Shown: piece by piece, positions 1-5,045 of the stretch
Layout of the letters: each line of letters starts with the position of its first letter
Numbering within the stretch: the first letter of the stretch is position 1
Assembly: GCA_013290085.1 (NCBI GenBank)
Contig: JABCYS010000059.1
Location: 1 to 5,671 of the forward strand
From: Candidatus Babelota bacterium
GTDB lineage: Bacteria; Dependentiae; Babeliae; Babeliales; JABCYS01
Length of the DNA: 5,671 bases
Direction of reading: 5' to 3'
Notes under the pieces: model-generated
Seen by the model: the letters and a program-made list of their open reading frames with translations, nothing else
What the model was told of the DNA's origin: nothing
Databases searched by the model: none
Translations under genes and position numbers: made by a program

Positions 1-383
1 GAGATATAGCGGACCCCGAGCTTACACATAAAGAGTGCTTGGACCAGGGTGAAAAGGAGCGTGATATTAACCTTAACGCCTTCGGCCACTAATTTTTTAA
101 TGACGGGATAATATTCTTTGGCGCAGGGAACTTTGACGATAATATTGGGAGCAAGTTTGGCAATGGCCTTGGCCTGTTTGTAGACAGCCTCGGGGGATTT
201 TTCGGTAACCTGAACGCTGATATCGCCTTCAGGCAAGAGAGCGCAGATGTCATTGATTATTTTTTTTGGATCGCCGCCTTCTTTACTCAGATGTGAGGGG
301 TTGGAAGTTACGCCATCAATCAGGCCGGTTTCTGCCCACTGTTGTATGGTTGCCAGATGTGCCGTGTCCAAAAAAATCTTCAT
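1..383 (-). CDS. fsa: Transaldolase / fructose-6-phosphate aldolase (FSA/TalC family), N-terminal part, cut by window edge
   Basis: This is the first 127 codons of a small class I aldolase of the FSA/TalC transaldolase family, which forms a cytosolic alpha/beta barrel of about 215 residues. Seen: the N-terminus MKIFLDTAHL with the conserved Asp6, the loop GVTSNPS (usually GVTTNPS), the Schiff-base lysine at residue 84 in IIVKVP, and the strand NITLLF at about residues 106-111. Family knowledge: enzymes of this group transfer dihydroxyacetone or cleave fructose 6-phosphate in the non-oxidative pentose phosphate network. Residue 58 is Gln, as in true FSA, whereas transaldolases have Glu there, so the substrate type is unsettled. 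The start is well supported by AGGAG six bases upstream. The gene follows the stop of the preceding membrane-protein gene by 21 bases with no terminator, so it is probably the last visible member of that operon. It is visibly richer in G+C than its neighbours. Confidence 0.93.
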   Translation of the reverse strand, partial: MKIFLDTAHLATIQQWAETGLIDGVTSNPSHLSKEGGDPKKIINDICALLPEGDISVQVTEKSPEAVYKQAKAIAKLAPNIIVKVPCAKEYYPVIKKLVAEGVKVNITLLFTLVQALFMCKLGVRYI

Positions 384-389
384 CAATTA

Positions 390-394
390 CTCCT
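390..394 (-). promoter_or_regulatory. Ribosome binding site of the aldolase gene
   Basis: AGGAG on the minus strand lies six bases before the ATG at 383-381, inside the 21-base gap after the upstream gene. It fixes the start of the aldolase and, with no terminator in the gap, supports cotranscription with the ankyrin-type genes upstream. Confidence 0.8.
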
Positions 395-404
395 TTTTTT
401 GCAC

Positions 405-1202
405 TTATTTTGTTTCAGACAATGGCACCGGATTCAGCTTCGTTTTAATGTAAGTTTCAGCGGTACGCAACAAGTTATTGATATAATCACTATGATGTTC
501 TTTTTTAAGCAACTCTTGTACAACATCAAGTGCCGTTTGTCCTTCGCCTTCCCTATTTTTTATGTCATTGCGGATAGAAAGATCAATAGATGGATGTTGA
601 ATTAATTTCTCTATGATCATTAAGCGAGAGGAACTCGTTTTCCAACGGTAATAAAGGTACTCAACAATTTTTTTAGAATGTTTTACCAATAATGTGGTAA
701 GGAATATTGTCGCCCCAACAGCCATGATACCGCCAACAGGATATGCTATTGATTCTTGCCAGCGATTTTTTACTGTTTCAAGCCAGTTATTTCCAAATGC
801 CTTACCGTAACCCTTTAAACCCTTATTTTCTGGATTGTCTGGTCTCATCCATTCAGCGTAGCCCAGATAACCCAACGTCATTAAACTTGATGAGCTGAAA
901 AGCATAAGAAGAGTATTCAACTTTAGATTTTCCTCATTTTCTTTTTCTTCAGCCAATTTTTTTATAGCAAACATAAGAGGGGTATCTTTGCCATCGCCCC
1001 AACGCTCATTAACATCGAGCCCTTCTTTTAGGCATTGGGTAACTTCATAAACATTTCCCGCTTCAATAGCACACATAAAATCAAAACGCGCTACTTTGTT
1101 CGAACGTTTCAATCTTGGCTTACCTTTTATAGCTTGTAGATCAGCTAAAGAAAAAGCGGTCATTATTATTAAAGCCATCAGCTTATAAAATATTTTTTTC
1201 AT
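405..1202 (-). CDS. Exported membrane protein with split ankyrin-like repeats (265 aa)
   Basis: This hypothetical protein belongs to the local split-ankyrin family. The start chosen is the MKK methionine, because AAGGA lies five bases before it; another in-frame ATG six bases upstream overlaps that site. Seen: a signal peptide of about 24 residues ending DLQA; one ankyrin-like unit at residues 41-83 (AIEAGNVYEVTQCLKEG, then DTPLMFAI); two hydrophobic segments at about 97-116 and 153-173 with a soluble loop between them; and a second ankyrin-like unit at about 192-240 containing IDLSIRND and GQTALDVVQ. With a cleaved signal and a membrane hairpin, both ankyrin-like units should lie on the outer side of the membrane; this is inferred. 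It starts nine bases after the upstream paralogue stops, so the two are probably translationally coupled. No enzymatic motif is seen; a binding or scaffolding role is the most one can suggest. Confidence 0.85.
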   Translation of the reverse strand: MKKIFYKLMALIIMTAFSLADLQAIKGKPRLKRSNKVARFDFMCAIEAGNVYEVTQCLKEGLDVNERWGDGKDTPLMFAIKKLAEEKENEENLKLNTLLMLFSSSSLMTLGYLGYAEWMRPDNPENKGLKGYGKAFGNNWLETVKNRWQESIAYPVGGIMAVGATIFLTTLLVKHSKKIVEYLYYRWKTSSSRLMIIEKLIQHPSIDLSIRNDIKNREGEGQTALDVVQELLKKEHHSDYINNLLRTAETYIKTKLNPVPLSETK

Positions 1203-1207
1203 AAACA

Positions 1208-1212
1208 TCCTT
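1208..1212 (-). promoter_or_regulatory. Ribosome binding site overlapping the stop codon of the upstream gene
   Basis: The minus strand reads TAAAGGATGTTTATGAAA. The AAGGA overlaps the last base of the upstream TAA stop and sits five bases before the MKK start at 1202. The first ATG (1208-1206) directly abuts the GG, which leaves no spacing, so the second ATG is preferred. The overlap suggests coupled translation of the two paralogues. Confidence 0.65.
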
Positions 1213-2213
1213 TATGAAACTGTTTGTCTAACTTTAATTAACTGTTCAATTTCAGCCAATTGGCGATACTCTGATTTAACGTTAACGTGTTCAAGCATAA
1301 GTCGCTGAACAACCTCAAGCGCTGTTTCACCCCGGCTGTTTTTGACAGTTAAATCAACCTGTTCCTGCCGCAGCAACGTAGAAATAATATTTTTCAATAC
1401 GATTAATTCGTAATTATAGAAAATTCTTTGAATAGGGTGTGCTATGGTTTTAAATAAACCATCAAGTGCCTTTGGTGCGCCGTAAGCCATCGCAGCCACT
1501 CCTGCCAAACCAGCTCCAATTAAAAGAACGTGGTTTATGATTTTTACCGTGAATCTTACATCTTTAATGGTACCATGCGCTTCTTTTAATGTTGCTGGCG
1601 GAATAGCCATGCCAGCAAGAGTAGGAGGATTTGGAGCTTTCCCCTTTTTATTTAAAGACGCTAAATTTGGAGGATCTTCTACCATATCATCTGTTGCTTG
1701 GCTAAAACCAAGCTTCATTAATGCCCATGGTCCCCAGCCTGGCGGTGGGTTAAGGATAGATTGAGCGCCGGAAGGAAGGGAGGAGGAAGAAGAAGAAGAA
1801 GAAGAAGATGTCATCCGTCCAGAATTCCTTGCTCCAATTTCGGCGTTAAGCCCCCAAATAAAAAGTCCCATGAGACCCGTAGTCCCCAATCCAGCTGCAA
1901 AAAGCCCTGTCCCTGAAATAAACTCCCAGGCATTCTTGGCAACTGATGCTTCTTTTTTATGTTTCACATTTGACTTTAAGCTCTCTTCAAAGGTTTCAAT
2001 GGCTATCATCAAGGCAGTCTTGCCACCATAAAGCTTATTGAGATCTGTCTGACGCTTAAGGTATGTATTTACTTTATTAATATCTTTTGCCGCTATGGCT
2101 TGGACAATATCCAAGTCTGATTGTGCCCGTAGATTGGTAGTTACAAGAGAGAAGGCAAGCAGAAGGCTTACCAGACGAGTAAAACTAAAAAAGGTTAGTT
2201 TTCGATAATTCAT
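1212..2213 (-). CDS. Exported membrane protein with split ankyrin-like repeats and a poly-Ser linker (333 aa)
   Basis: Paralogue of the gene that follows it. Seen: a signal peptide of about 30 residues with a hydrophobic core LVSLLLAFSLV and a likely cut after NLRA; a first ankyrin-like unit at residues 33-75 (IVQAIAAKDINKVNTYL, then GGKTALMIAIE); a Gly-rich hydrophobic segment at about 98-120; a long low-complexity linker at about 125-215 with ten consecutive serines (136-145) and many prolines; a second hydrophobic segment at about 226-246; and a second ankyrin-like unit at about 270-309 with VDLTVKN and GETALEVVQ. As in its neighbour, the two units flank a membrane hairpin. The linker should then face the cytoplasm, which is odd for so long a disordered stretch. 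The start is preceded by AGGA only three bases upstream, a short spacing, so initiation may be weak. It is the first gene of an apparent operon with the next paralogue and the aldolase. Function unknown. Confidence 0.85.
   Translation of the reverse strand: MNYRKLTFFSFTRLVSLLLAFSLVTTNLRAQSDLDIVQAIAAKDINKVNTYLKRQTDLNKLYGGKTALMIAIETFEESLKSNVKHKKEASVAKNAWEFISGTGLFAAGLGTTGLMGLFIWGLNAEIGARNSGRMTSSSSSSSSSSLPSGAQSILNPPPGWGPWALMKLGFSQATDDMVEDPPNLASLNKKGKAPNPPTLAGMAIPPATLKEAHGTIKDVRFTVKIINHVLLIGAGLAGVAAMAYGAPKALDGLFKTIAHPIQRIFYNYELIVLKNIISTLLRQEQVDLTVKNSRGETALEVVQRLMLEHVNVKSEYRQLAEIEQLIKVRQTVS
1779..1808 (-). repeat. Serine-codon microsatellite: (TCT)7 after (TCC)3 on the coding strand
   Basis: Ten consecutive serine codons lie inside the linker of the 333-residue membrane protein. 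Seven are identical TCT codons (1788-1808) and three are TCC. A pure trinucleotide run can change length by replication slippage without breaking the frame, so the linker length may vary between strains. Confidence 0.85.
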
Positions 2214-2247
2214 AAATCCTATCCATTATTTAAAGAACCTCCCTTTT

Positions 2248-2253
2248 TTTATA
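2248..2253 (-). promoter_or_regulatory. Possible -10 box for the split-ankyrin/aldolase operon
   Basis: TATAAA on the minus strand (five of six bases of TATAAT) lies 34 bases upstream of the 333-residue protein start and just after the terminator of the preceding gene. A promoter is expected here, because the upstream unit ends in a strong hairpin. No good -35 box is seen at 16-18 bases, so the call is tentative. Confidence 0.3.
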
Positions 2254-2274
2254 ACTGTAGAGAAGAAAGAAATT

Positions 2275-2308
2275 AAAGCAAAAGGCCGGCTTTGCAGGCC
2301 GGCCTTTT
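2275..2308 (-). terminator. Intrinsic terminator of the secreted ankyrin gene
   Basis: A perfect 11-bp inverted repeat (AAAAGGCCGGC / GCCGGCCTTTT, arms 2280-2290 and 2298-2308) encloses a seven-base loop. On the minus strand it is followed by TTTTGCTTT. It separates the ankyrin gene from the downstream operon. The T-runs on both sides mean it could also stop plus-strand transcripts, though no plus-strand gene is seen. Confidence 0.85.
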
Positions 2309-2323
2309 TCCAAATGAAAACTT
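2275..2323 (-). repeat. 49-bp repeat containing a terminator, copy 1 (downstream of the five-repeat ankyrin gene)
   Basis: This block is identical to the copy at 3355-3402 apart from one extra T in the T-run next to the stem. It consists of a perfect GGCCGGC-stem hairpin plus about 14 flanking bases on the gene-proximal side (AAGTTTTCATTTGG on the coding strand) and six on the far side. It begins 28 bases after the stop of the secreted ankyrin gene. Conservation beyond the stem itself suggests recent copying or gene conversion of a whole 3' cassette. Confidence 0.9.
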
Positions 2324-2351
2324 GAATCAAATGAACAAATGGGTTCGGAAA

Positions 2352-3131
2352 TTATTCTGCTTGCAAATTTGCTCTCGTTAATTCGGGTGCGAATTGTGCA
2401 TCCTGAAGTATATCTACTATTGCATCGTCGTATCCTAGGGCTGCCTCTTGCAACGGTGTCCGGCCCTGCGCATCTAGATTGTCTACGGATGCGCCGTTTT
2501 GAAGTAATAGTGCTATTGTATTCGAAGCTCTCATAACAAATGGTGAGGCAGATGCACTATGCAATGGTGTCTGACCCGTCCCATTTCGAGCATTGAGGGA
2601 AGCACCGTTTTGCAGCAATAGTGCTGCTCCTGCCAAGTCTCTCGAAATAGCTACCATATGCAATGGCGTCTGATTATCTAAAGGATTTGGGTCATCAACG
2701 AATGCCCGTGGGGCATCAACGAATGGGGCATCAACGAATGCACCGTTTTGCAGTAATAGTGCTACTATGTCCAAGCGTCCCCAAACGGCTGCCCTCTGCA
2801 ATGCTGTCCAGCCAAAATCATTTCGAGCATCTGCGGGTGCGCCGGCCGTTAGTAATTGTTCCACTATTTCACGGTTTCCATCGTTAGCTGCATTAACTAA
2901 TGCTTGCGATAACCGCCTTCTTTGTTCTCTTTGTGCTCTTTGGGCAGCCCAGCCTTGTTCGTCAATCTCTACGCCCATGGCGCTCCGCAGTAATGCGTCA
3001 AAGATTCTACCTAAGATGCTTGTGTTTTGGAAAAGAAAGAGAGAAGGTCTTTGCATACCATGGCTCGAACATGCCAAAGATGTCATGAGCATAAAAAATG
3101 CCAGTTTAATTTTCGCTGTTTGATTCTTCAT
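2352..3131 (-). CDS. Secreted ankyrin-repeat protein with five repeats (259 aa)
   Basis: Seen: a signal peptide (KIKLAFFMLMTSLAC, likely cut near residue 21-25); an Arg/Gln-rich stretch at about 64-73; then ankyrin repeats at about 72-104, 107-151, 153-184, 186-221 and 223-250 with canonical G-x-T-x-L-x-x-A-A and LLLQNGA motifs. Repeat 2 carries an extra loop with FVDAP-type repeats at 132-147. No second membrane segment is visible, so it is probably exported into the periplasm or beyond. Ankyrin arrays bind other proteins, and in host-associated bacteria they are often host-directed effectors; that role here is inference. The chosen start has GGAG nine bases upstream and gives an MKN-type signal peptide. 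An in-frame ATG at 3146-3144, with AGGA six bases upstream, would add five residues and is nearly as good. It has its own promoter and terminator, so it looks monocistronic. It lacks the split architecture and Cys tail of its neighbours. Confidence 0.9.
   Translation of the reverse strand: MKNQTAKIKLAFFMLMTSLACSSHGMQRPSLFLFQNTSILGRIFDALLRSAMGVEIDEQGWAAQRAQREQRRRLSQALVNAANDGNREIVEQLLTAGAPADARNDFGWTALQRAAVWGRLDIVALLLQNGAFVDAPFVDAPRAFVDDPNPLDNQTPLHMVAISRDLAGAALLLQNGASLNARNGTGQTPLHSASASPFVMRASNTIALLLQNGASVDNLDAQGRTPLQEAALGYDDAIVDILQDAQFAPELTRANLQAE
2693..2740 (-). repeat. Three copies of a 12-bp unit inside ankyrin repeat 2
   Basis: The plus-strand unit CATCAACGAATG occurs at 2693-2704, 2714-2725 and 2729-2740. 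The spacings of 21 and 15 bases are both multiples of three. On the coding strand this gives FVDAP, FVDAPRA and FVDDP in the loop of the second ankyrin repeat, an in-frame expansion of about 15 residues. Confidence 0.85.
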
Positions 3132-3191
3132 GATGTTATTCTCCATTGCGCTTCCTGAAGTTGTGCTTTTTCTATTCTTTTTAACCTATAT

Positions 3192-3220
3192 ATTCTATCT
3201 GGAAATTTTTTGATTGTAAA
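3192..3220 (-). promoter_or_regulatory. Sigma-70-type promoter of the secreted ankyrin gene
   Basis: On the minus strand, TTTACA (3220-3215, five of six bases of the -35 consensus) is followed after exactly 17 bases by TAGAAT (3197-3192, five of six of the -10 consensus). It lies about 60 bases upstream of the preferred start codon, in an AT-rich gap with no gene. This is the clearest promoter in the window. Confidence 0.7.
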
Positions 3221-3354
3221 AAGGTGGCTAGTTATGCTAAACAGGGTCCTGGGGGCATTTTCTGAGGGATTCTGTTAAGGCTGAATATGCTATTTCCGCT
3301 GTAAAAAGAGCTTAAATGTCGACTATTATTGCCCGCCAGCAGAGCAAACGTCTC

Positions 3355-3388
3355 AAAGCAAAAGGCCGGCTTTGCAGGCCGGCCTTTT
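3355..3388 (-). terminator. Intrinsic terminator of the 325-aa membrane protein gene
   Basis: A perfect 11-bp stem (arms 3360-3370 and 3378-3388) with a seven-base loop is followed on the minus strand by TTTTGCTTT. It ends the transcript of the split-ankyrin gene before the promoter of the next gene. Confidence 0.85.
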
Positions 3389-3402
3389 CCAAATGAAAAC
3401 TT
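3355..3402 (-). repeat. 48-bp repeat containing a terminator, copy 2 (downstream of the 325-aa membrane protein gene)
   Basis: Same block and orientation as the copy at 2275-2323, lacking one T next to the stem. It begins 14 bases after the stop of the 325-residue gene. The two copies form direct repeats flanking the whole secreted ankyrin gene and its promoter, so recombination between them could delete or duplicate that gene cleanly. Confidence 0.9.
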
Positions 3403-3416
3403 AATGAGATATCTTC

Positions 3417-4394
3417 TTAGGATTCTTGACCAGGAGTACAACAACAGTCATCGCAACTACATTCCCCGCCTTCTGTGCAGAGGCATTCCCCTGAAGCACG
3501 GGGTTCCAATTCGAGGCTCTTAGAAAGGTCACTGTAGAGCTCGTATACCTCGCGGATACTTCTTTCGGTGATACTTTTCTTTGCTTCTTCCATGCAGTTA
3601 TAGCATTCAGACCCTTGTTCATACGCTGATAAGTAGGCAATAACCAAATCTAAAGCATTATTTCCAGAGGCATCTGCTGCAAAAACATTGATCGAAGGTT
3701 GTTGAGCCAACAGTTTTACTATTTTAAGACGCTCTTCAACCATTGGTGTTCGCGATGGCGCTGAAGAATCTTTAGCTTTTTTTAAGGCCCCCACAGCACC
3801 CGCAACCCCGGCTGCTAAATTGGTAAGAGGTCCGAATCTAAATCGCTTCTTTTTGCTTGTCACGTCAATTTTAAGACCAGGTCCTTTTGATTTCGAACCT
3901 AATGGCTTGCTTTCTGCGGTTGCCGCTACCGAAGTTGCTGCTGCTTGTTCAACAGGCGCTTGTAATTTTGCGTCTTCTGTTGGCACACTTCCTACCCCTG
4001 CCGCTAATGGAGCTGCAGGCACTTGGTTTTGTACTAGTGCCTCCCTCACTTCTGCGGAGAAATTAAATGTCTTTTTTTCTGATGAACTTCTCACTAATTT
4101 ATACAAACCACCAAGCGCAACGGCACCGAATGCACCCGCAACTAAATACCAAGCAACATCTTTTGGATGCTCTTTTAATTCGGTTCCTAAATTTTCAAGA
4201 GCAAGCAACAGGGATGGTTTAAGACCTGCACCAAGACCTTTATTAAGATCAAGTTCGCCTGCTTCTAGTAAAGCACGAACTTCTTGTAGATCGCCTTTGT
4301 TAATTGCTTTTTCTAAAAGCTCTTCACGCCCTGCTGCGCATGCCAGTGATGTGGTAAGAAGAAGTAGTACCATTGACTGCGATAACTTTTTCAT
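3417..4394 (-). CDS. Exported membrane protein with split ankyrin-like repeats and a Cys-rich tail (325 aa)
   Basis: The start is the MKK codon, with AGGAG seven bases upstream; a longer in-frame reading to 4445 has no such site and would bury the signal peptide. Seen: a signal peptide of about 20 residues (MVLLLLTTSLACAA); a first ankyrin-like unit at about 23-68 (ELLEKAINKGDLQEVRALLEAG); a membrane segment at about 79-99 followed by basic residues; an Ala/Lys-rich linker at about 105-215; a second ankyrin-like unit at about 220-260 (RLKIVKLLAQQPSINVF, then GNNALDLV); a helical stretch with Cys264 and Cys267; and a tail with seven cysteines at 304, 306, 312, 314 and 317-319. A short hydrophobic patch at about 189-204 could be a second membrane pass, which would decide whether the tail faces the cytoplasm or the outside. 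The Cys pattern suggests metal binding or disulfides; neither is proven. The gene probably has its own promoter and ends in the repeated terminator. Confidence 0.88.
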   Translation of the reverse strand: MKKLSQSMVLLLLTTSLACAAGREELLEKAINKGDLQEVRALLEAGELDLNKGLGAGLKPSLLLALENLGTELKEHPKDVAWYLVAGAFGAVALGGLYKLVRSSSEKKTFNFSAEVREALVQNQVPAAPLAAGVGSVPTEDAKLQAPVEQAAATSVAATAESKPLGSKSKGPGLKIDVTSKKKRFRFGPLTNLAAGVAGAVGALKKAKDSSAPSRTPMVEERLKIVKLLAQQPSINVFAADASGNNALDLVIAYLSAYEQGSECYNCMEEAKKSITERSIREVYELYSDLSKSLELEPRASGECLCTEGGECSCDDCCCTPGQES

Positions 4395-4401
4395 GACTTT
4401 T

Positions 4402-4406
4402 CTCCT
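4402..4406 (-). promoter_or_regulatory. Ribosome binding site that decides the start of the 325-aa protein
   Basis: AGGAG on the minus strand lies seven bases before ATG 4394-4392. The upstream in-frame ATG at 4445-4443 has no such site and lies at the edge of the shared upstream element, so it is rejected as the start. Confidence 0.8.
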
Positions 4407-4446
4407 AATGAAAATTAAACCAACGATGACTGCCTCCAATTTCATA

Positions 4447-4473
4447 TCACAAATCTTAATCCGTCAATGGCTA
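4447..4473 (-). promoter_or_regulatory. Conserved upstream element, copy 1 (promoter or operator of the 325-aa gene)
   Basis: This 27-bp block matches the block at 5046-5072 at 24 of 27 positions and lies 52 bases before the start codon. On the minus strand it begins TAGCCATTGACGGATT and ends ATTTGTGA. TTGACG is a good -35 box, and 17 bases later TGAAAT is a weak -10 box. It may be a promoter, a regulator site, or remnant homology from gene duplication. Confidence 0.5.
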
Positions 4474-4544
4474 TTTTTTAACCATTAAGGAAGTACTGCT
4501 TGCCGCAACGTTTTTTGTGAAATTAAAATTTTCTGCGCGCGATT

Positions 4545-4591
4545 TTTTAAAAACTAAGAACCTCCCCATGACAAAAGTCAGAGGGAGGTTC
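4545..4591 (-). terminator. Intrinsic terminator of the 125-aa membrane protein gene
   Basis: A nine-bp stem (GAACCTCCC at 4558-4566 and GGGAGGTTC at 4583-4591) encloses an inner TGAC-AAAA-GTCA hairpin at 4569-4580. On the minus strand it is followed by TTAGTTTTT. It starts 28 bases after the stop codon of the 125-residue gene. Its sequence is unrelated to the GGCCGGC terminators downstream. Confidence 0.8.
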
Positions 4592-4619
4592 AAATCTATC
4601 TTTGCGCTTTGCTTCGTAT

Positions 4620-4997
4620 TTAGCAGCGACAGTCTTCGCCGCATGGACAAGTCTCACCACAGCTACATCCTTCAGAACGGCCTTTTGGCTCATTCACAGA
4701 TCGTGCTGCTGAGGTTCCAGGTACGAGTCTTTGTTGTTGCACATACTTGAATATTTTATATGACACACCCAATACCAGTACACTCACCCCGCCAGTTCCG
4801 AGGTACCATCCGATATTTTTTAGAGAGCTTTTTTCATTGGTACCTACACGTGCTGGCTTAGGATCAACCTCTTGGTTAGAGCCAGCCACTTTCAAATCTT
4901 TTTTAGCCCTTGCTAAAGACTCTACGCATCCAGGTACCGCTGCGTATGCACATGATGTGGTAAGAAGTAATAAGGATAATTGTGCTACTTTTTTCAT
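4620..4997 (-). CDS. Small exported membrane protein with a CxC-repeat tail (125 aa)
   Basis: Seen: a signal peptide (LSLLLLTTSCAYAA, likely cut near residue 20); a short hydrophilic stretch with one Cys (residue 24); a membrane segment at about 62-80 (IGWYLGTGGVSVLVLGVSY) followed by basic residues; a short linker; and a C-terminus with six cysteines at 111, 113, 117, 119, 123 and 125 in a strict CxC-x3-CxC-x3-CxC pattern. No ankyrin unit is present. The signal peptide, the WYL-containing membrane segment and the Cys-rich end match the downstream 325-residue gene, and the signal-peptide DNA shares a 14-bp identical run (GATGTGGTAAGAAG, plus strand), so the two are likely paralogues. If the topology is N-out with one pass, the tail is cytoplasmic and reduced, which suits metal binding; this is inference. 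The start has AGGAG five bases upstream. The gene begins 80 bases after leuS and has its own terminator. Confidence 0.85.
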   Translation of the reverse strand: MKKVAQLSLLLLTTSCAYAAVPGCVESLARAKKDLKVAGSNQEVDPKPARVGTNEKSSLKNIGWYLGTGGVSVLVLGVSYKIFKYVQQQRLVPGTSAARSVNEPKGRSEGCSCGETCPCGEDCRC

Positions 4998-5045
4998 ACT
5001 ATCTCCTAAAAAAATGAACGGATGATATTTGAGTCCCAGTTGACC

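Noticed and set aside
2190..2231. Tiny upstream frame (ATGGATAGG..., about 13 codons) overlapping the start of the 333-aa gene
   Set aside because: A GGGAGG lies about 11 bases upstream and the frame could act as a leader, but it is too short and unsupported to call.
2767..3123. 118-residue open frame on the plus strand
   Set aside because: It is antisense to clear ankyrin repeats and has no start signal; the ankyrin motif on the other strand explains the coding bias.
2275..3402. The paired direct repeats as ends of an insertion sequence or an attachment-site pair
   Set aside because: No transposase or integrase lies between them, and each copy is a functional-looking terminator just after a stop codon, which explains its position.
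3232..3444. 70-residue minus-strand frame over the 325-aa gene end and its terminator
   Set aside because: It runs through the terminator hairpin and overlaps the end of a well-supported gene in another frame; no ribosome binding site or family signal is seen.
4395..4445. Upstream ATG extending the 325-aa protein by 17 residues
   Set aside because: No ribosome binding site precedes it. The AGGAG within this stretch fits the downstream MKK start, which also restores a normal signal peptide.
3820..4488. 222-residue open frame on the plus strand
   Set aside because: It lies antisense to the 325-residue split-ankyrin gene, has no ribosome binding site or recognisable domain, and its Ser/Pro/Ala-rich composition is what the complement of the Ala/Ser/Lys-rich gene would give.
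4930..4997. Lipoprotein signal for the 125-aa protein (TTSC in the signal peptide)
   Set aside because: The residues before the Cys do not fit a lipobox well, as Leu or a similar residue is missing at -3. The following AYAA fits an ordinary signal peptidase site better. The SLAC in two other proteins is likewise a poor lipobox.
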